Assembly (NCBI GenBank): GCA_043101605.1
Contig: JBICIG010000095.1
Span: 1-60,076, forward strand
Direction: 5' to 3'
Source of the DNA: JBICIG01 sp043101605
Lineage (GTDB): Bacteria; Planctomycetota; Phycisphaerae; Phycisphaerales; UBA1924
DNA: 60,076 nucleotides
This document shows, piece by piece, positions 34,106 through 41,647 of the stretch. Each line of letters opens with the position of its first letter. Position 1 is the first letter of the stretch. Below the pieces are notes generated by a model. It was not told the DNA's origin and did not search any database. It saw nothing but the letters and a program-made list of their open reading frames with translations. The position numbers and the translations under genes are program-made.

Positions 34106-34474
34106 ATGGACACCCCCAAGTACATGACGGATACGGCGGCTTTAACCGCGATCGGCGAACGGATCGCGCAGCACCGCCTTCAGCTCGACTGGACACAGGC
34201 CCAGCTCGCGAAGGAGGCCGGTGTCTCCAAACGCACGGTGGTCAGATTGGAGGGAGGAGAATCCACCCAGCTGACCAACCTGATCAGGATACTCCGCGCA
34301 CTCGACCTGCTCGCCAACATCGATGAGCTGCTGCCACCGCCAACTCCGAGTCCGCTCGAACTACTGCGATCGAAGGAGAAGCGACGCAAGAGAGCGAGCG
34401 GACGCGCAGAGTCCGATGGCGAGAAGGGATCCGAGGAGTGGACTTGGGGCGACGAGGAAGGGACTGACTCATGA
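34106..34474 (+). CDS. hipB: XRE-family antitoxin of a HipBA module
   Basis: A 122-aa DNA-binding antitoxin. HTH at about residues 14-65: IGERIAQHRLQLDWTQAQLA and KEAGVSKRTVVRLEGGESTQ form the XRE helices, then LTNLIRILRALDLLANIDEL. The C-terminal third is charged and probably disordered (RSKEKRRKRASGR). The ATG at 34106 lacks a strong SD; a TTG at 34076 would sit inside the promoter and is rejected. It overlaps hipA as ATGA, so the two are coupled. It lies on the strand opposite the phage operon. Confidence 0.85.
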   Translation: MDTPKYMTDTAALTAIGERIAQHRLQLDWTQAQLAKEAGVSKRTVVRLEGGESTQLTNLIRILRALDLLANIDELLPPPTPSPLELLRSKEKRRKRASGRAESDGEKGSEEWTWGDEEGTDS

Positions 34475-35787
34475 CCGTCGCCGAAGTCCGTATGTGGGGG
34501 CGGCAGATCGGTGCGGTCACAGTCGACGGGCCAGGTGGCGTGGCCTCGTTCCAGTACACCGAACCGTTCCGCCGAAGCGGCATCGAAGTTGCGCCATTAA
34601 TGATGCCCCTCTCCTCCAAGGTCTACCGGTTCCCGGGTCTCACCGAACGATCGTTTCACGGCCTACCAGGAATGCTCGCAGACTCGCTTCCCGACAAGTT
34701 CGGTAACGCCGTCATCGACGCCTGGTTGGCTGCCCAAGGGCGTTTGCCATACGAGATCGATGCGGTCGAGCGCCTGTGCTATACCGGAAAACGGGGCATG
34801 GGCGCACTCGAGTTCGAACCCGCCGAGGGACCACAAGCCGATGAAGCCGTGCCTTTGGAAGTCGCGGCACTCGTGCGGCTGGCATCGCAAGTGCTCACGG
34901 ATCGGGAACGCTTCAAAACGAACTGGGAAGATGGCCGCGAAGCGACCGCACTACGCCAGATCCTGCAAGTCAGCGCGTCCGCCGGTGGTGCGCGAGCAAA
35001 GGCACTCATAGCGTGGAACCCGACCTCCAACGAGATCCTTTCCGGACAGATCACGGCCCCGCCGGGCTTTGAGTACTGGCTCCTCAAGTTTGATGGGGTG
35101 TCGAACAACCGCGACAAAGAGCTTGCCGACCCACAGGGATACGGCGCGATCGAGTACGCATACTCGCTCATGGCACGAGCCGCTGGTATCCATATGGCCG
35201 ACTGTCGCCTGCTCGAGGAGAACGGCCGCCGACACTTCATGACCCGCCGCTTTGATCGCACCAACGGGGGCGACAAGCTCCATATGCAATCGCTCGGGGC
35301 GCTCGGGCACTTCGACTTCAACGACGCGGGGTCGCATTCCTACGAGCAGGCGATCATGGTCATCCGTCGGCTCCGGTTGTCAATGGACGACATCGAGGAG
35401 CAGTTCAGGCGTATGGCCTTCAACATCGTGGCTCGTAATCAGGACGACCACGTCAAGAACATCGCGTTCCTGATGGACAAGAAAGGGAAATGGTCGCTAT
35501 CTCCGGCATTTGACGTGTCCTACAGCTACAACCCTTCAGGGGCATGGACTTCCACCCACCAGATGTCGATGAACCGCAAACGCGACGGGTTTACTCGGGC
35601 TGACTTCGACGAGTTCGCGGAGACCGCCTCGATGAAGCGGGGGCGTGCCGACGCGATCCTCGACGAGGTACTCGACGCAGTGACCCGATGGAGAGAATTC
35701 GCGGCTGAAGCCGATGTCGATCCCGACCAGACAGAGCAGATCGCTGCTACCCATCGGCTGCGAATACCTTCCGGACCAGACCAATAG
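34471..35787 (+). CDS. hipA: HipA-type Ser/Thr kinase toxin
   Basis: A 438-aa kinase that in characterised relatives phosphorylates aminoacyl-tRNA synthetases and induces dormancy. N-terminal HipA domain: GVASFQYTEPFRRSGIEVAP and GLPGMLADSLPDKFGNAVID. The ATP loop is SASAGGARAKALIAWNP. The catalytic loop is NIVARNQDDHVKNIAFLMD (Asp-Asp-His-x-Lys-Asn), followed by the metal motif LSPAFDVSYSY. All key residues appear intact, so the toxin is probably active. Cotranscribed with hipB. The 95 bp to the next gene hold no obvious terminator. Confidence 0.9.
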   Translation: MTVAEVRMWGRQIGAVTVDGPGGVASFQYTEPFRRSGIEVAPLMMPLSSKVYRFPGLTERSFHGLPGMLADSLPDKFGNAVIDAWLAAQGRLPYEIDAVERLCYTGKRGMGALEFEPAEGPQADEAVPLEVAALVRLASQVLTDRERFKTNWEDGREATALRQILQVSASAGGARAKALIAWNPTSNEILSGQITAPPGFEYWLLKFDGVSNNRDKELADPQGYGAIEYAYSLMARAAGIHMADCRLLEENGRRHFMTRRFDRTNGGDKLHMQSLGALGHFDFNDAGSHSYEQAIMVIRRLRLSMDDIEEQFRRMAFNIVARNQDDHVKNIAFLMDKKGKWSLSPAFDVSYSYNPSGAWTSTHQMSMNRKRDGFTRADFDEFAETASMKRGRADAILDEVLDAVTRWREFAAEADVDPDQTEQIAATHRLRIPSGPDQ

Positions 35788-35882
35788 TCTCACACTGCCT
35801 CCACTATTGACCGTCTGCGTAAATCAGGCATCCGTATCGTGGTCATCACGCCCCCCAGCCAGCCCAATCAAGGAACTACTGG

Positions 35883-37442
35883 ATGACATGGTCGGATGAG
35901 GATCGCGAAGCCTTTCGGGCACGCACGACCTTGGCGGATTTGCCTGTTCGGGCGAGCGCCGACTTGATTGGAACGGCAGTCGATGACGCATGGCTACACA
36001 GAGACGTGAGCCTTCTTCGCCACATCACGGATGTGCTTCTGCCAACCGTCAGCAGGACACACTCAACGCCCGCCGAGCTTTCAGAACTCGACTACTTCAC
36101 AGCCAACGCGTGGAATGGGATCAAGTTCTTGGATTCGAACGATCCAGGGGGTGGCTGGGAATGGGAGTCTCCAGTTCTCGAGCAAGAGACGCTTTGCATT
36201 CGTCGGGCCGCTCAGGACGAAGGTCTGTTTGCACAGCCTCAGGCTAGACAATGCCAGATTCTCACCAACTTGGCTAACTGCTACAGCACAACTGGTCGCG
36301 TGATTGATGCCATTTGGCATTGGGATCAAGCACTGCGCGCCGTCCCCACGTTCGGAATGGCTCGTGCCAATAGAGGCGTCGGCCTTTGGACGTACGCTAC
36401 GGCGCAGTACGACCCGGGACACCAACTCGTGCTCGCTCGAGAAGCATGGCGAGCGCTCAATCCAGAACATTTACAAGGGCTCGAACCGGGGACAGATGCA
36501 GAATTCCGTCGTGTCCGGACACAGATCGAAGCAGCCGTTCGACCTGAGGCCTTCTCTGTTGACTTTGATATCGATGGCTTCCCACTCGGAGAGTCGGAAT
36601 CCGAGAAGCAGTATCGGCGCCGGTGCTTGAGACAGCGAGCATTCCTGAACCCGCTCAACGAACTCGGCGAGGTATCGGTGGCCGCACAAGATGTCCTTTC
36701 GTGCCCATCCGTAGTAGCAGCAATCGGAGAAGGACCTCGATTTCACGACTACATGAATCAGATCAAGCAAGAATACTGCTCAGCCCGATGGCTGATCTAC
36801 GAAGCCACACACGAAAATGCACCCCATTTGTCCGATCGCGATGTGCAGCTTTACAACACGCTCGACTATCCGAGCTACGGTCTGCGCACAGAGCAGTTGA
36901 AGTTGGCGTTCCGTGGGCTGTACGCACTGTTCGACAAAGTCGCGTTCTTTCTCAACGCGTATCTTGGTCTCGGCATACCTGAAAAGAGGGTATCGATGAG
37001 GGGGCTCTGGTACATCAAGCAAGACCGGCAACGAGGCATCCGACCCGAGTTCAGTGCGAGGCAAAACTGGATGATGCGAGGGCTCTTCTGGCTCACCAAG
37101 GATCTCTACGAAGACACGCCTGGGTTTCGGGAGGCTCTTGATCCACTGGCCAGACAGATGGCCGATGTTCGCAACCAGTTGGAACACAAATATCTCAAGC
37201 TTCATGGCGATCTTTGGGCGGGACCCGACTCCAGCTTCTTCAGAGACAGCCTGGCTATGTCTTTGCCTCGGGATGAGTTCGAGAAAATGACGCTCCATCT
37301 TCTACGAATGGTGCGCTCTGCGATCATACAACTCGCCCTTAGCGTCAACAGAGAGGAACAGCTCCGGGCAGAGAAACGTGGCCCCGATGCGATCACGCCT
37401 CCAATGTTTCTCGACGGTTGGGAAGACGATTGGAAGTCTTGA
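35883..37442 (+). CDS. LA2681-type HEPN domain protein
   Basis: A 519-aa protein. The N-terminal half has TPR-like helices (QARQCQILTNLANCYSTTGR, VIDAIWHWDQALRAVPTFGM). The C-terminal half matches the LA2681-like HEPN family: ENAPHLSDRDVQLYNTLDYP, RTEQLKLAFRGLYALFDKVA, FFLNAYLGLGIPEKRVSMRG, and VRNQLEHKYLKL carrying R-x4-H (Arg430, His435). Predicted metal-independent RNase, likely a dormancy or abortive-infection effector, with the TPR part as sensor or scaffold. SD AAGGAA. Its stop abuts the convergent terminase stop exactly (TGA/TCA), so the cassette is packed without any spacer. Confidence 0.8.
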   Translation: MTWSDEDREAFRARTTLADLPVRASADLIGTAVDDAWLHRDVSLLRHITDVLLPTVSRTHSTPAELSELDYFTANAWNGIKFLDSNDPGGGWEWESPVLEQETLCIRRAAQDEGLFAQPQARQCQILTNLANCYSTTGRVIDAIWHWDQALRAVPTFGMARANRGVGLWTYATAQYDPGHQLVLAREAWRALNPEHLQGLEPGTDAEFRRVRTQIEAAVRPEAFSVDFDIDGFPLGESESEKQYRRRCLRQRAFLNPLNELGEVSVAAQDVLSCPSVVAAIGEGPRFHDYMNQIKQEYCSARWLIYEATHENAPHLSDRDVQLYNTLDYPSYGLRTEQLKLAFRGLYALFDKVAFFLNAYLGLGIPEKRVSMRGLWYIKQDRQRGIRPEFSARQNWMMRGLFWLTKDLYEDTPGFREALDPLARQMADVRNQLEHKYLKLHGDLWAGPDSSFFRDSLAMSLPRDEFEKMTLHLLRMVRSAIIQLALSVNREEQLRAEKRGPDAITPPMFLDGWEDDWKS

Positions 37443-39749
37443 TCAACGTGTAGACGCCTTGAGTTCAGAGAGCTTGATACGCGGCCTTCCCGCCACCTTG
37501 TGATCCGTCCCGAACAGCACCGCGCCCTGCATCGAAGCCGCCACAGCCGAGCCGACCAGGCAGTCCAGCCAGTGGTTGTCGAGGCCCGCGACCCGCAGCT
37601 TCCACTCGTCGACCGTCCGGCCGCGGCCCTCGGTCTTCACCCGGTACTCGCTGGTTAGGTGGTCGGCCAGCAGGCGGTGCCGTGAGGCCTCGCGGCCGAA
37701 GAGCGACAGGCAGCCCGGGTCGCCCATGGGCACGCCCAGCCGCGCGTGCGTGAAGCTCTTCCAGTAGTTGGTGTCGTAGACCACGTGCCGCACGGCCCGC
37801 TTGCCGGTCACCAGCGGCACGCGCCAGTTGAGCCCGACGCGCTCGCCACGCTTGCGCTTGTAGTCGCTGAACGGGATGCTGCTCGCGCCCACGTACCGGC
37901 CATGGCTGGGCATGACGATCCCGGCGTGGGGCGACTGGCGGCAGAACTGGTACACCACGTCCGACGACTGGCCCCAGTTCGCGTCGATCAGGCAGCGTTC
38001 GATGCGAAGGTCGGTCCCGTCGTCGCGCCGCCACGGCTTACCGAGCAGGTCGCCTGTCAGGGCCTCGAGCCCGGCGTAGATCGCGCCCTCCTGGCCCGCC
38101 CTCGGGAACTCGGTCAGCAGCGTCCGCCGCGCGTCGCGCAGCGAGAAGTACTGCTGCTTCGGGTCCGGCCACGCGCCGTAGTCGAGCACGTAGCCGGTGA
38201 AGTCGTCTTCCCAGCCCGCGACGAGCCAGAACAGCAGCTTGCCCTGCACGTCGATGAATGCCGTCGCTCGCGTGCAGCCGATGGGGACAACACCCCGCGG
38301 CATGCCGTTGGTCTTCGCGGCGAGCTGCTCGGGCGTGAGCAGGTCGTCGTCGGCTGCGACTTCGGGCAGCGGCTCGTTCTGGTACTCGGCCCAGAACGCA
38401 GCCTCGTCCTGGAGCTTCAGGTTCATCGCGTGCTGGACGGCGCTGAGTTCGTCATGGTTGAACCGCGCCGGCCAGGCGACCGATGCGCCGGCGTCCATCT
38501 TCTTGCGGTTGCGCTTGTAGAACGCCGTCGCCTGCGCCAGCCCCCGGTCGGCCCGCAGGCCCTCCGCCCGGATCTCGGCGTACCTGGCCCATAGCGCCTC
38601 GTCGGCCGGGAAGGCGTAGACCATCTTCGTCCGCTCGCCCTGCCACTGCGGGTGCTTGTCGCGGTCGAGCAGCCGGTCGGCCAGGTCATCGGGGCGGACG
38701 ACCGTGACTGTCATCAGCCCGGCGATCTTCTGCCCCGGCCCGGCGAGACCGAGGATAGCCCCGGCGAGCACGCGCTCCCGTGCCGCGCACTGGCTGGGGC
38801 TCCGGGCCGACTCGTCGGTCTGCGGGTCATCAATGAGCACGAGCGACGGGCGGACGCTCTGGCCGTCCGGGCGCTTGCGCTTCATGCCCCGGATGCGTCC
38901 GGTGATCCCCGCAACGGCGATGATGGCCCCCGACGCCGCCGAGCCCTCAATGGTCGGCAGCACGATCTCCTTGGCGGTCCAACCGATGTGCGTCGGCTCG
39001 CCCTTGTAGAGCTGGCCCGAAGCCCGCTGGTGGATGCCTTCCAGGCTGCGGATCGGGTAGCACGCTTCCGGGAAGTCGTCGGCCAGCAGGTCGTTGTTCT
39101 CCAGTTCGCTCTTGATGCTCTCCAGCATCGAGGCCGCGTGCTCCTCGTCTGAGCCGATCAGACACACGAACGGCCGGGCCCCGATCAAGATGGCCCAGAG
39201 ACAGGCCGTCTCGCAGAGCGTGGTCTTCCCGCTGCCGCGCGGCATGGCCATCGCGAATAGCCCGCCCTCGAGCACCGCCGTCTCCAGTTTGGCGATCACC
39301 TTGAGGTGATCGTCCGACCACGGCAGGTGGAAGGTCTGCGGGAAGTAGGTGTCGCAGAAAGCTTTGAACGACTGGGTGCAACGTCGCTTGCGCTCGGGGT
39401 TGCCGACCCGCGGAAGCTCGCCGATGTTCCGGCCCGAGAGCGAGAGGGCCTTGTTCCTCTCGCGGGCCCGTTCGCGCACGGCGTCGTAGCCCGAGAGTTC
39501 ATCCTCGCCTGGCTCGGGCTTCGGCTCGTGGCGCGTCGCGACCAGCCAGGCGACGTAGCGGAACAGATCGACGGTCTTGCCGTCGCCGATGCGAAAGCCC
39601 GCCCGCGTGCGGTGGCGATGCAGCTGCCGCTCGTTGATCACCTCGCCCAGCGGAGTCGAGTTGAGCAGCCGGCACGTCTCCGACGGCTTGAGCGAGCGCG
39701 GGTCGATCCTCGGCTGGACAGGCTGGTTCGAATCACTCGCCACGCCCAC
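37443..39749 (-). CDS. terL: Phage terminase large subunit
   Basis: The 768-aa packaging motor. ATPase: Walker A FAMAMPRGSGKTTL with Lys175; Walker B PSLVLIDDPQTDESA. Nuclease part: FIDVQGKLLFWLVAGWEDDF, RIERCLIDANWGQSSDVVYQ and, near the end, DNHWLDCLVGSAVAAS, the RNase H-like pattern of GpA-type terminases. An unusual N-terminal domain (about residues 13-72) resembles the adjacent 79-aa protein. Start is GTG at 39749, overlapping that gene by 17 bp. Terminase and portal, normally adjacent, are separated by the 3.5-kb hipBA/HEPN insertion. Confidence 0.9.
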   Translation of the reverse strand: MGVASDSNQPVQPRIDPRSLKPSETCRLLNSTPLGEVINERQLHRHRTRAGFRIGDGKTVDLFRYVAWLVATRHEPKPEPGEDELSGYDAVRERARERNKALSLSGRNIGELPRVGNPERKRRCTQSFKAFCDTYFPQTFHLPWSDDHLKVIAKLETAVLEGGLFAMAMPRGSGKTTLCETACLWAILIGARPFVCLIGSDEEHAASMLESIKSELENNDLLADDFPEACYPIRSLEGIHQRASGQLYKGEPTHIGWTAKEIVLPTIEGSAASGAIIAVAGITGRIRGMKRKRPDGQSVRPSLVLIDDPQTDESARSPSQCAARERVLAGAILGLAGPGQKIAGLMTVTVVRPDDLADRLLDRDKHPQWQGERTKMVYAFPADEALWARYAEIRAEGLRADRGLAQATAFYKRNRKKMDAGASVAWPARFNHDELSAVQHAMNLKLQDEAAFWAEYQNEPLPEVAADDDLLTPEQLAAKTNGMPRGVVPIGCTRATAFIDVQGKLLFWLVAGWEDDFTGYVLDYGAWPDPKQQYFSLRDARRTLLTEFPRAGQEGAIYAGLEALTGDLLGKPWRRDDGTDLRIERCLIDANWGQSSDVVYQFCRQSPHAGIVMPSHGRYVGASSIPFSDYKRKRGERVGLNWRVPLVTGKRAVRHVVYDTNYWKSFTHARLGVPMGDPGCLSLFGREASRHRLLADHLTSEYRVKTEGRGRTVDEWKLRVAGLDNHWLDCLVGSAVAASMQGAVLFGTDHKVAGRPRIKLSELKASTR

Positions 39750-39972
39750 CCCCAGCGCTCATCTGCTGCACAAGCCAGGCGGCGTAATGCACGAGGTTGA
39801 TACTGCCGTCCGCGTTGGTCTGCGCACCGGCGTCGATGTCCGCCCGGAGCATGTCTTCGGTGACGGGGCTTCCGCCCACGCGCGTGAGCACGCGGGCCGC
39901 GTCGGCCGGGGACATCGCGGCCGGGTTGAGGCGCTGCGGTCCGCCGTCGCTAGGCGCGTGTTCGGGAGTCAT
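39733..39972 (-). CDS. Small terminase-associated protein, related to the TerL N-terminus
   Basis: A 79-aa protein; the start at 39972 follows GGGAGGTGCGCG. LNPAAMSPADAARVLTRVGG, then LRADIDAGAQTNADGSINLV and HYAAWLVQQM. The TerL N-terminus (IDPRSLKPSETCRLLNSTPL, then LHRHRTRAGFRIGDGKTVDL and FRYVAWLVAT) shows the same spacing of P-x-x-(L/M)-x-P-x-(D/E)-x-x-R-x-L, AG, (D/N)L and Y-x-AWLV, so the two look like copies of one domain. Position fits a small terminase subunit or a DNA-recognition module. The family was not recognised. Confidence 0.6.
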   Translation of the reverse strand: MTPEHAPSDGGPQRLNPAAMSPADAARVLTRVGGSPVTEDMLRADIDAGAQTNADGSINLVHYAAWLVQQMSAGGGRGE

Positions 39973-40130
39973 CGCGCACCTCCCGGACCTTGCCGCCACA
40001 TCGCTGCAGAATCTCGAAAACATCTGCAGATGCAGGCCAGAACGCCTTCCCTTTGGCCGGATGTCATGGCTTCATGTGTCACACGCGGGGCGGATCCCCG
40101 CGGCATAGACCACCCGAAGGAGACCACGCC
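39973..40130. promoter_or_regulatory. Divergent control region between terminase and the small early cluster
   Basis: 158 bp without a gene. It holds a perfect 12-bp palindrome, CATCTGCAGATG (40021-40032), with a further CTGCAGA half copy at 40004-40010, and a 7-bp hairpin, CGCGGGG/CCCCGCG with loop CGGAT (40084-40102), just before the SD GAAGGAG of the gene at 40131. Operator-like, but the binding protein is unknown. Confidence 0.5.
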
Positions 40131-40388
40131 ATGACGACCACGAACGAGACCGCCAGCCAGGCCTACGCGAAGCGCCGCAGCGACATCGCCCGCCTGATCG
40201 ACGTCCTGCAGATGGAGCTCGACGCCCACGCCAAGCGGGCCGCGCTCGCCGATACGCACTGGGGCTACCCGGGCGACCTCGGCCGCATCCGCGAGGGGCT
40301 GATCGAGCTGGTGATGAGCATGAGCGGGATGGAGCGCGAGCGCATCGAGGAATTCCTGACCGAGGCGGACGACGCCGACGCCAACTGA
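40131..40388 (+). CDS. Small acidic phage protein, unknown
   Basis: An 85-aa helical protein: SQAYAKRRSDIARLIDVLQM, then GDLGRIREGLIELVMSMSGM and ERERIEEFLTEADDADAN. The ATG at 40131 follows GAAGGAG; the upstream frame lacks a ribosome binding site. First of four small plus-strand genes that run against the phage operon and converge with the ParB-methyltransferase gene. Similar small proteins are frequent in phage early regions; no function recognised. Confidence 0.65.
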   Translation: MTTTNETASQAYAKRRSDIARLIDVLQMELDAHAKRAALADTHWGYPGDLGRIREGLIELVMSMSGMERERIEEFLTEADDADAN

Positions 40389-40418
40389 ACGCATTGCGTC
40401 CCAAAGGAGCAGACGACC

Positions 40419-40643
40419 ATGAGCAAAGCACGCGACACCATGATCAACCGCATCGCCCGCGAGGCCCTCGGCCTCGAAACCCTCGATGCCCGCGACATGG
40501 ACAGCCTCGACTTCCACGACCTCTCGGTCTGGTCGGTCAAGGAAGCGCTCGAACGGGCGTACGAAGCGGGCCGCAAATCGGCCCCGCCAACACGAACCAC
40601 ATGCCCGGCCTGCAACCGGGACATTGAGATCCGACCCCTCTGA
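40419..40643 (+). CDS. DUF6900 family small protein with a CxxC end
   Basis: A 74-aa protein: DTMINRIAREALGLETLDAR, then DMDSLDFHDLSVWSVKEALE and RAYEAGR. This pattern (I-A-R-E-x-L-G-x-x-T-L, S-x-D-F-H-D-x-x-V-W, A-L-x-x-A-Y-x-A-G) is that of DUF6900, common on phages and plasmids. A short C-terminal CPAC might bind zinc with another partner. Preceded by AAAGGAG. A GC-rich hairpin (GCCCGCTCGTTGCGGGC) follows the stop. Confidence 0.68.
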   Translation: MSKARDTMINRIAREALGLETLDARDMDSLDFHDLSVWSVKEALERAYEAGRKSAPPTRTTCPACNRDIEIRPL

Positions 40644-40694
40644 AGCCCGCTCGTTGCGGGCTTCGCTGTTTTTGGAACACGAAGGAGTACCGAC

Positions 40695-41264
40695 ATGACG
40701 AAGAAGACCACCACCAAGAAGACGACCACCAAGAAGACCAGCAGCAAGACGGCTGCGAAGAAGACCCCGGCCAAGAAGACGCCCCGCATGTCCGCCAGCG
40801 CCGCCCGCGCCGAGGGCGCGGCGAAGACCAAGCGGGCCCGGCAGGCCAAGACCGCCCCGCAAGACCACGAGGTGCCCAGCCCGAAAGAGATCGCCAACGA
40901 CGCGAACCTGGAGGCGTACGCGAAGAGCAAGGCCCCCAAGCAGCAACGATCGAAGAAGACAGCTGATTCGCCCGGCGGCGTCGCGATGGCCGTCGTCCGC
41001 AACCAAGCCCGCGTGAACGCCACCAAGCGCCCGAGCGGGCTCGACCTCGCCGTGAAGGTCCTCGCCGAAGCGGGCGAGCCGCTGGCGGCCAAGGCCATCG
41101 CCGAGCGTGCGATCGCGGCGGGCTGGAAGACCAGCGGCAAGACGCCGCACGCCACTCTCTACGCCGCAATCATCCGAGAGATCTCCAAGAAAGGCGACGC
41201 GGCCCGCTTCAAGAAGACCGACCGTGGCCTGTTCGTCGCGGCGGATGCAAAGGGGGGCAGCTGA
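40695..41264 (+). CDS. HARE-HTH protein with a histone-like lysine-rich arm
   Basis: A 189-aa protein. Residues 1-65 are a Lys/Thr/Ala-rich arm (TKKTTTKKTTTKKTSSKTAA) like bacterial H1-type nucleoid proteins. Residues about 112-185 are a HARE-HTH winged helix: SGLDLAVKVLAEAGEPLAAK, AIAERAIAAGWKTSGKTPHA, and TLYAAIIREISKKGDAARFK, ending KTDRGLFV, a domain found with restriction enzymes, RNA polymerase delta and chromatin factors. It should bind DNA, perhaps modified DNA, with the arm coating it. The stop directly abuts the next start (TGAATG). Confidence 0.72.
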   Translation: MTKKTTTKKTTTKKTSSKTAAKKTPAKKTPRMSASAARAEGAAKTKRARQAKTAPQDHEVPSPKEIANDANLEAYAKSKAPKQQRSKKTADSPGGVAMAVVRNQARVNATKRPSGLDLAVKVLAEAGEPLAAKAIAERAIAAGWKTSGKTPHATLYAAIIREISKKGDAARFKKTDRGLFVAADAKGGS

Positions 41265-41627
41265 ATGTACCGGCCCGACCAAGAGCCCAGGCCCGAGCGT
41301 ACCGAGTCGTTCCGTGTGGATGCAGACGGCAGCCTGGTGCGCAGCGTCATCCCCAAGATCGGCTCGCCCTACGAGCACCGATGCACGATGTGGGCCTTCA
41401 AGCGCGTCTGCTGGCGCTTCGATGAGCATGGCGAGGGCGACACGGTCGAGACGCTCGCCGCCGCCGCGCAGATCCCGATCACCCAGGCCGCGACGGCGCT
41501 GGCGTTCCTGCTCGAGCGCGGCATCGTCACCACCGAGCGCCGGCGGAACTTCCCTGCGACGACCGATGTCCATCTCGACGGGATGACCGAATACCACGCC
41601 CTCCGAGAGAAGGGCCCGAGCGACTGA
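41265..41627 (+). CDS. Winged-helix-like small phage protein
   Basis: A 120-aa protein. ETLAAAAQIPITQAATALAF and LLERGIVTTERRRNFPATTD look like a winged helix (helices with a turn, then a beta wing). The N-terminal half is charged, with a Cys/Trp-rich stretch (YEHRCTMWAFKRVCWRFD). It starts directly after the stop of the HARE-HTH gene. Likely a DNA-binding regulator or host-takeover factor, by fold only. Confidence 0.55.
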   Translation: MYRPDQEPRPERTESFRVDADGSLVRSVIPKIGSPYEHRCTMWAFKRVCWRFDEHGEGDTVETLAAAAQIPITQAATALAFLLERGIVTTERRRNFPATTDVHLDGMTEYHALREKGPSD

Positions 41628-41647
41628 CCGCATCGCGTCCCCCTCCC

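Noticed and set aside
37439..37446. TTGATCAA at the HEPN/terminase junction as evidence for the same insertion target as GTGATCAC
   Set aside because: It is explained by two abutting stop codons (TGA/TCA), and no matching copy was found at the other edge of the cassette.
40100..40114. CGGCATAGACCACCC as a third copy of the shared leader motif
   Set aside because: Three mismatches in the central part and the hairpin precedes rather than follows it; it may be chance.
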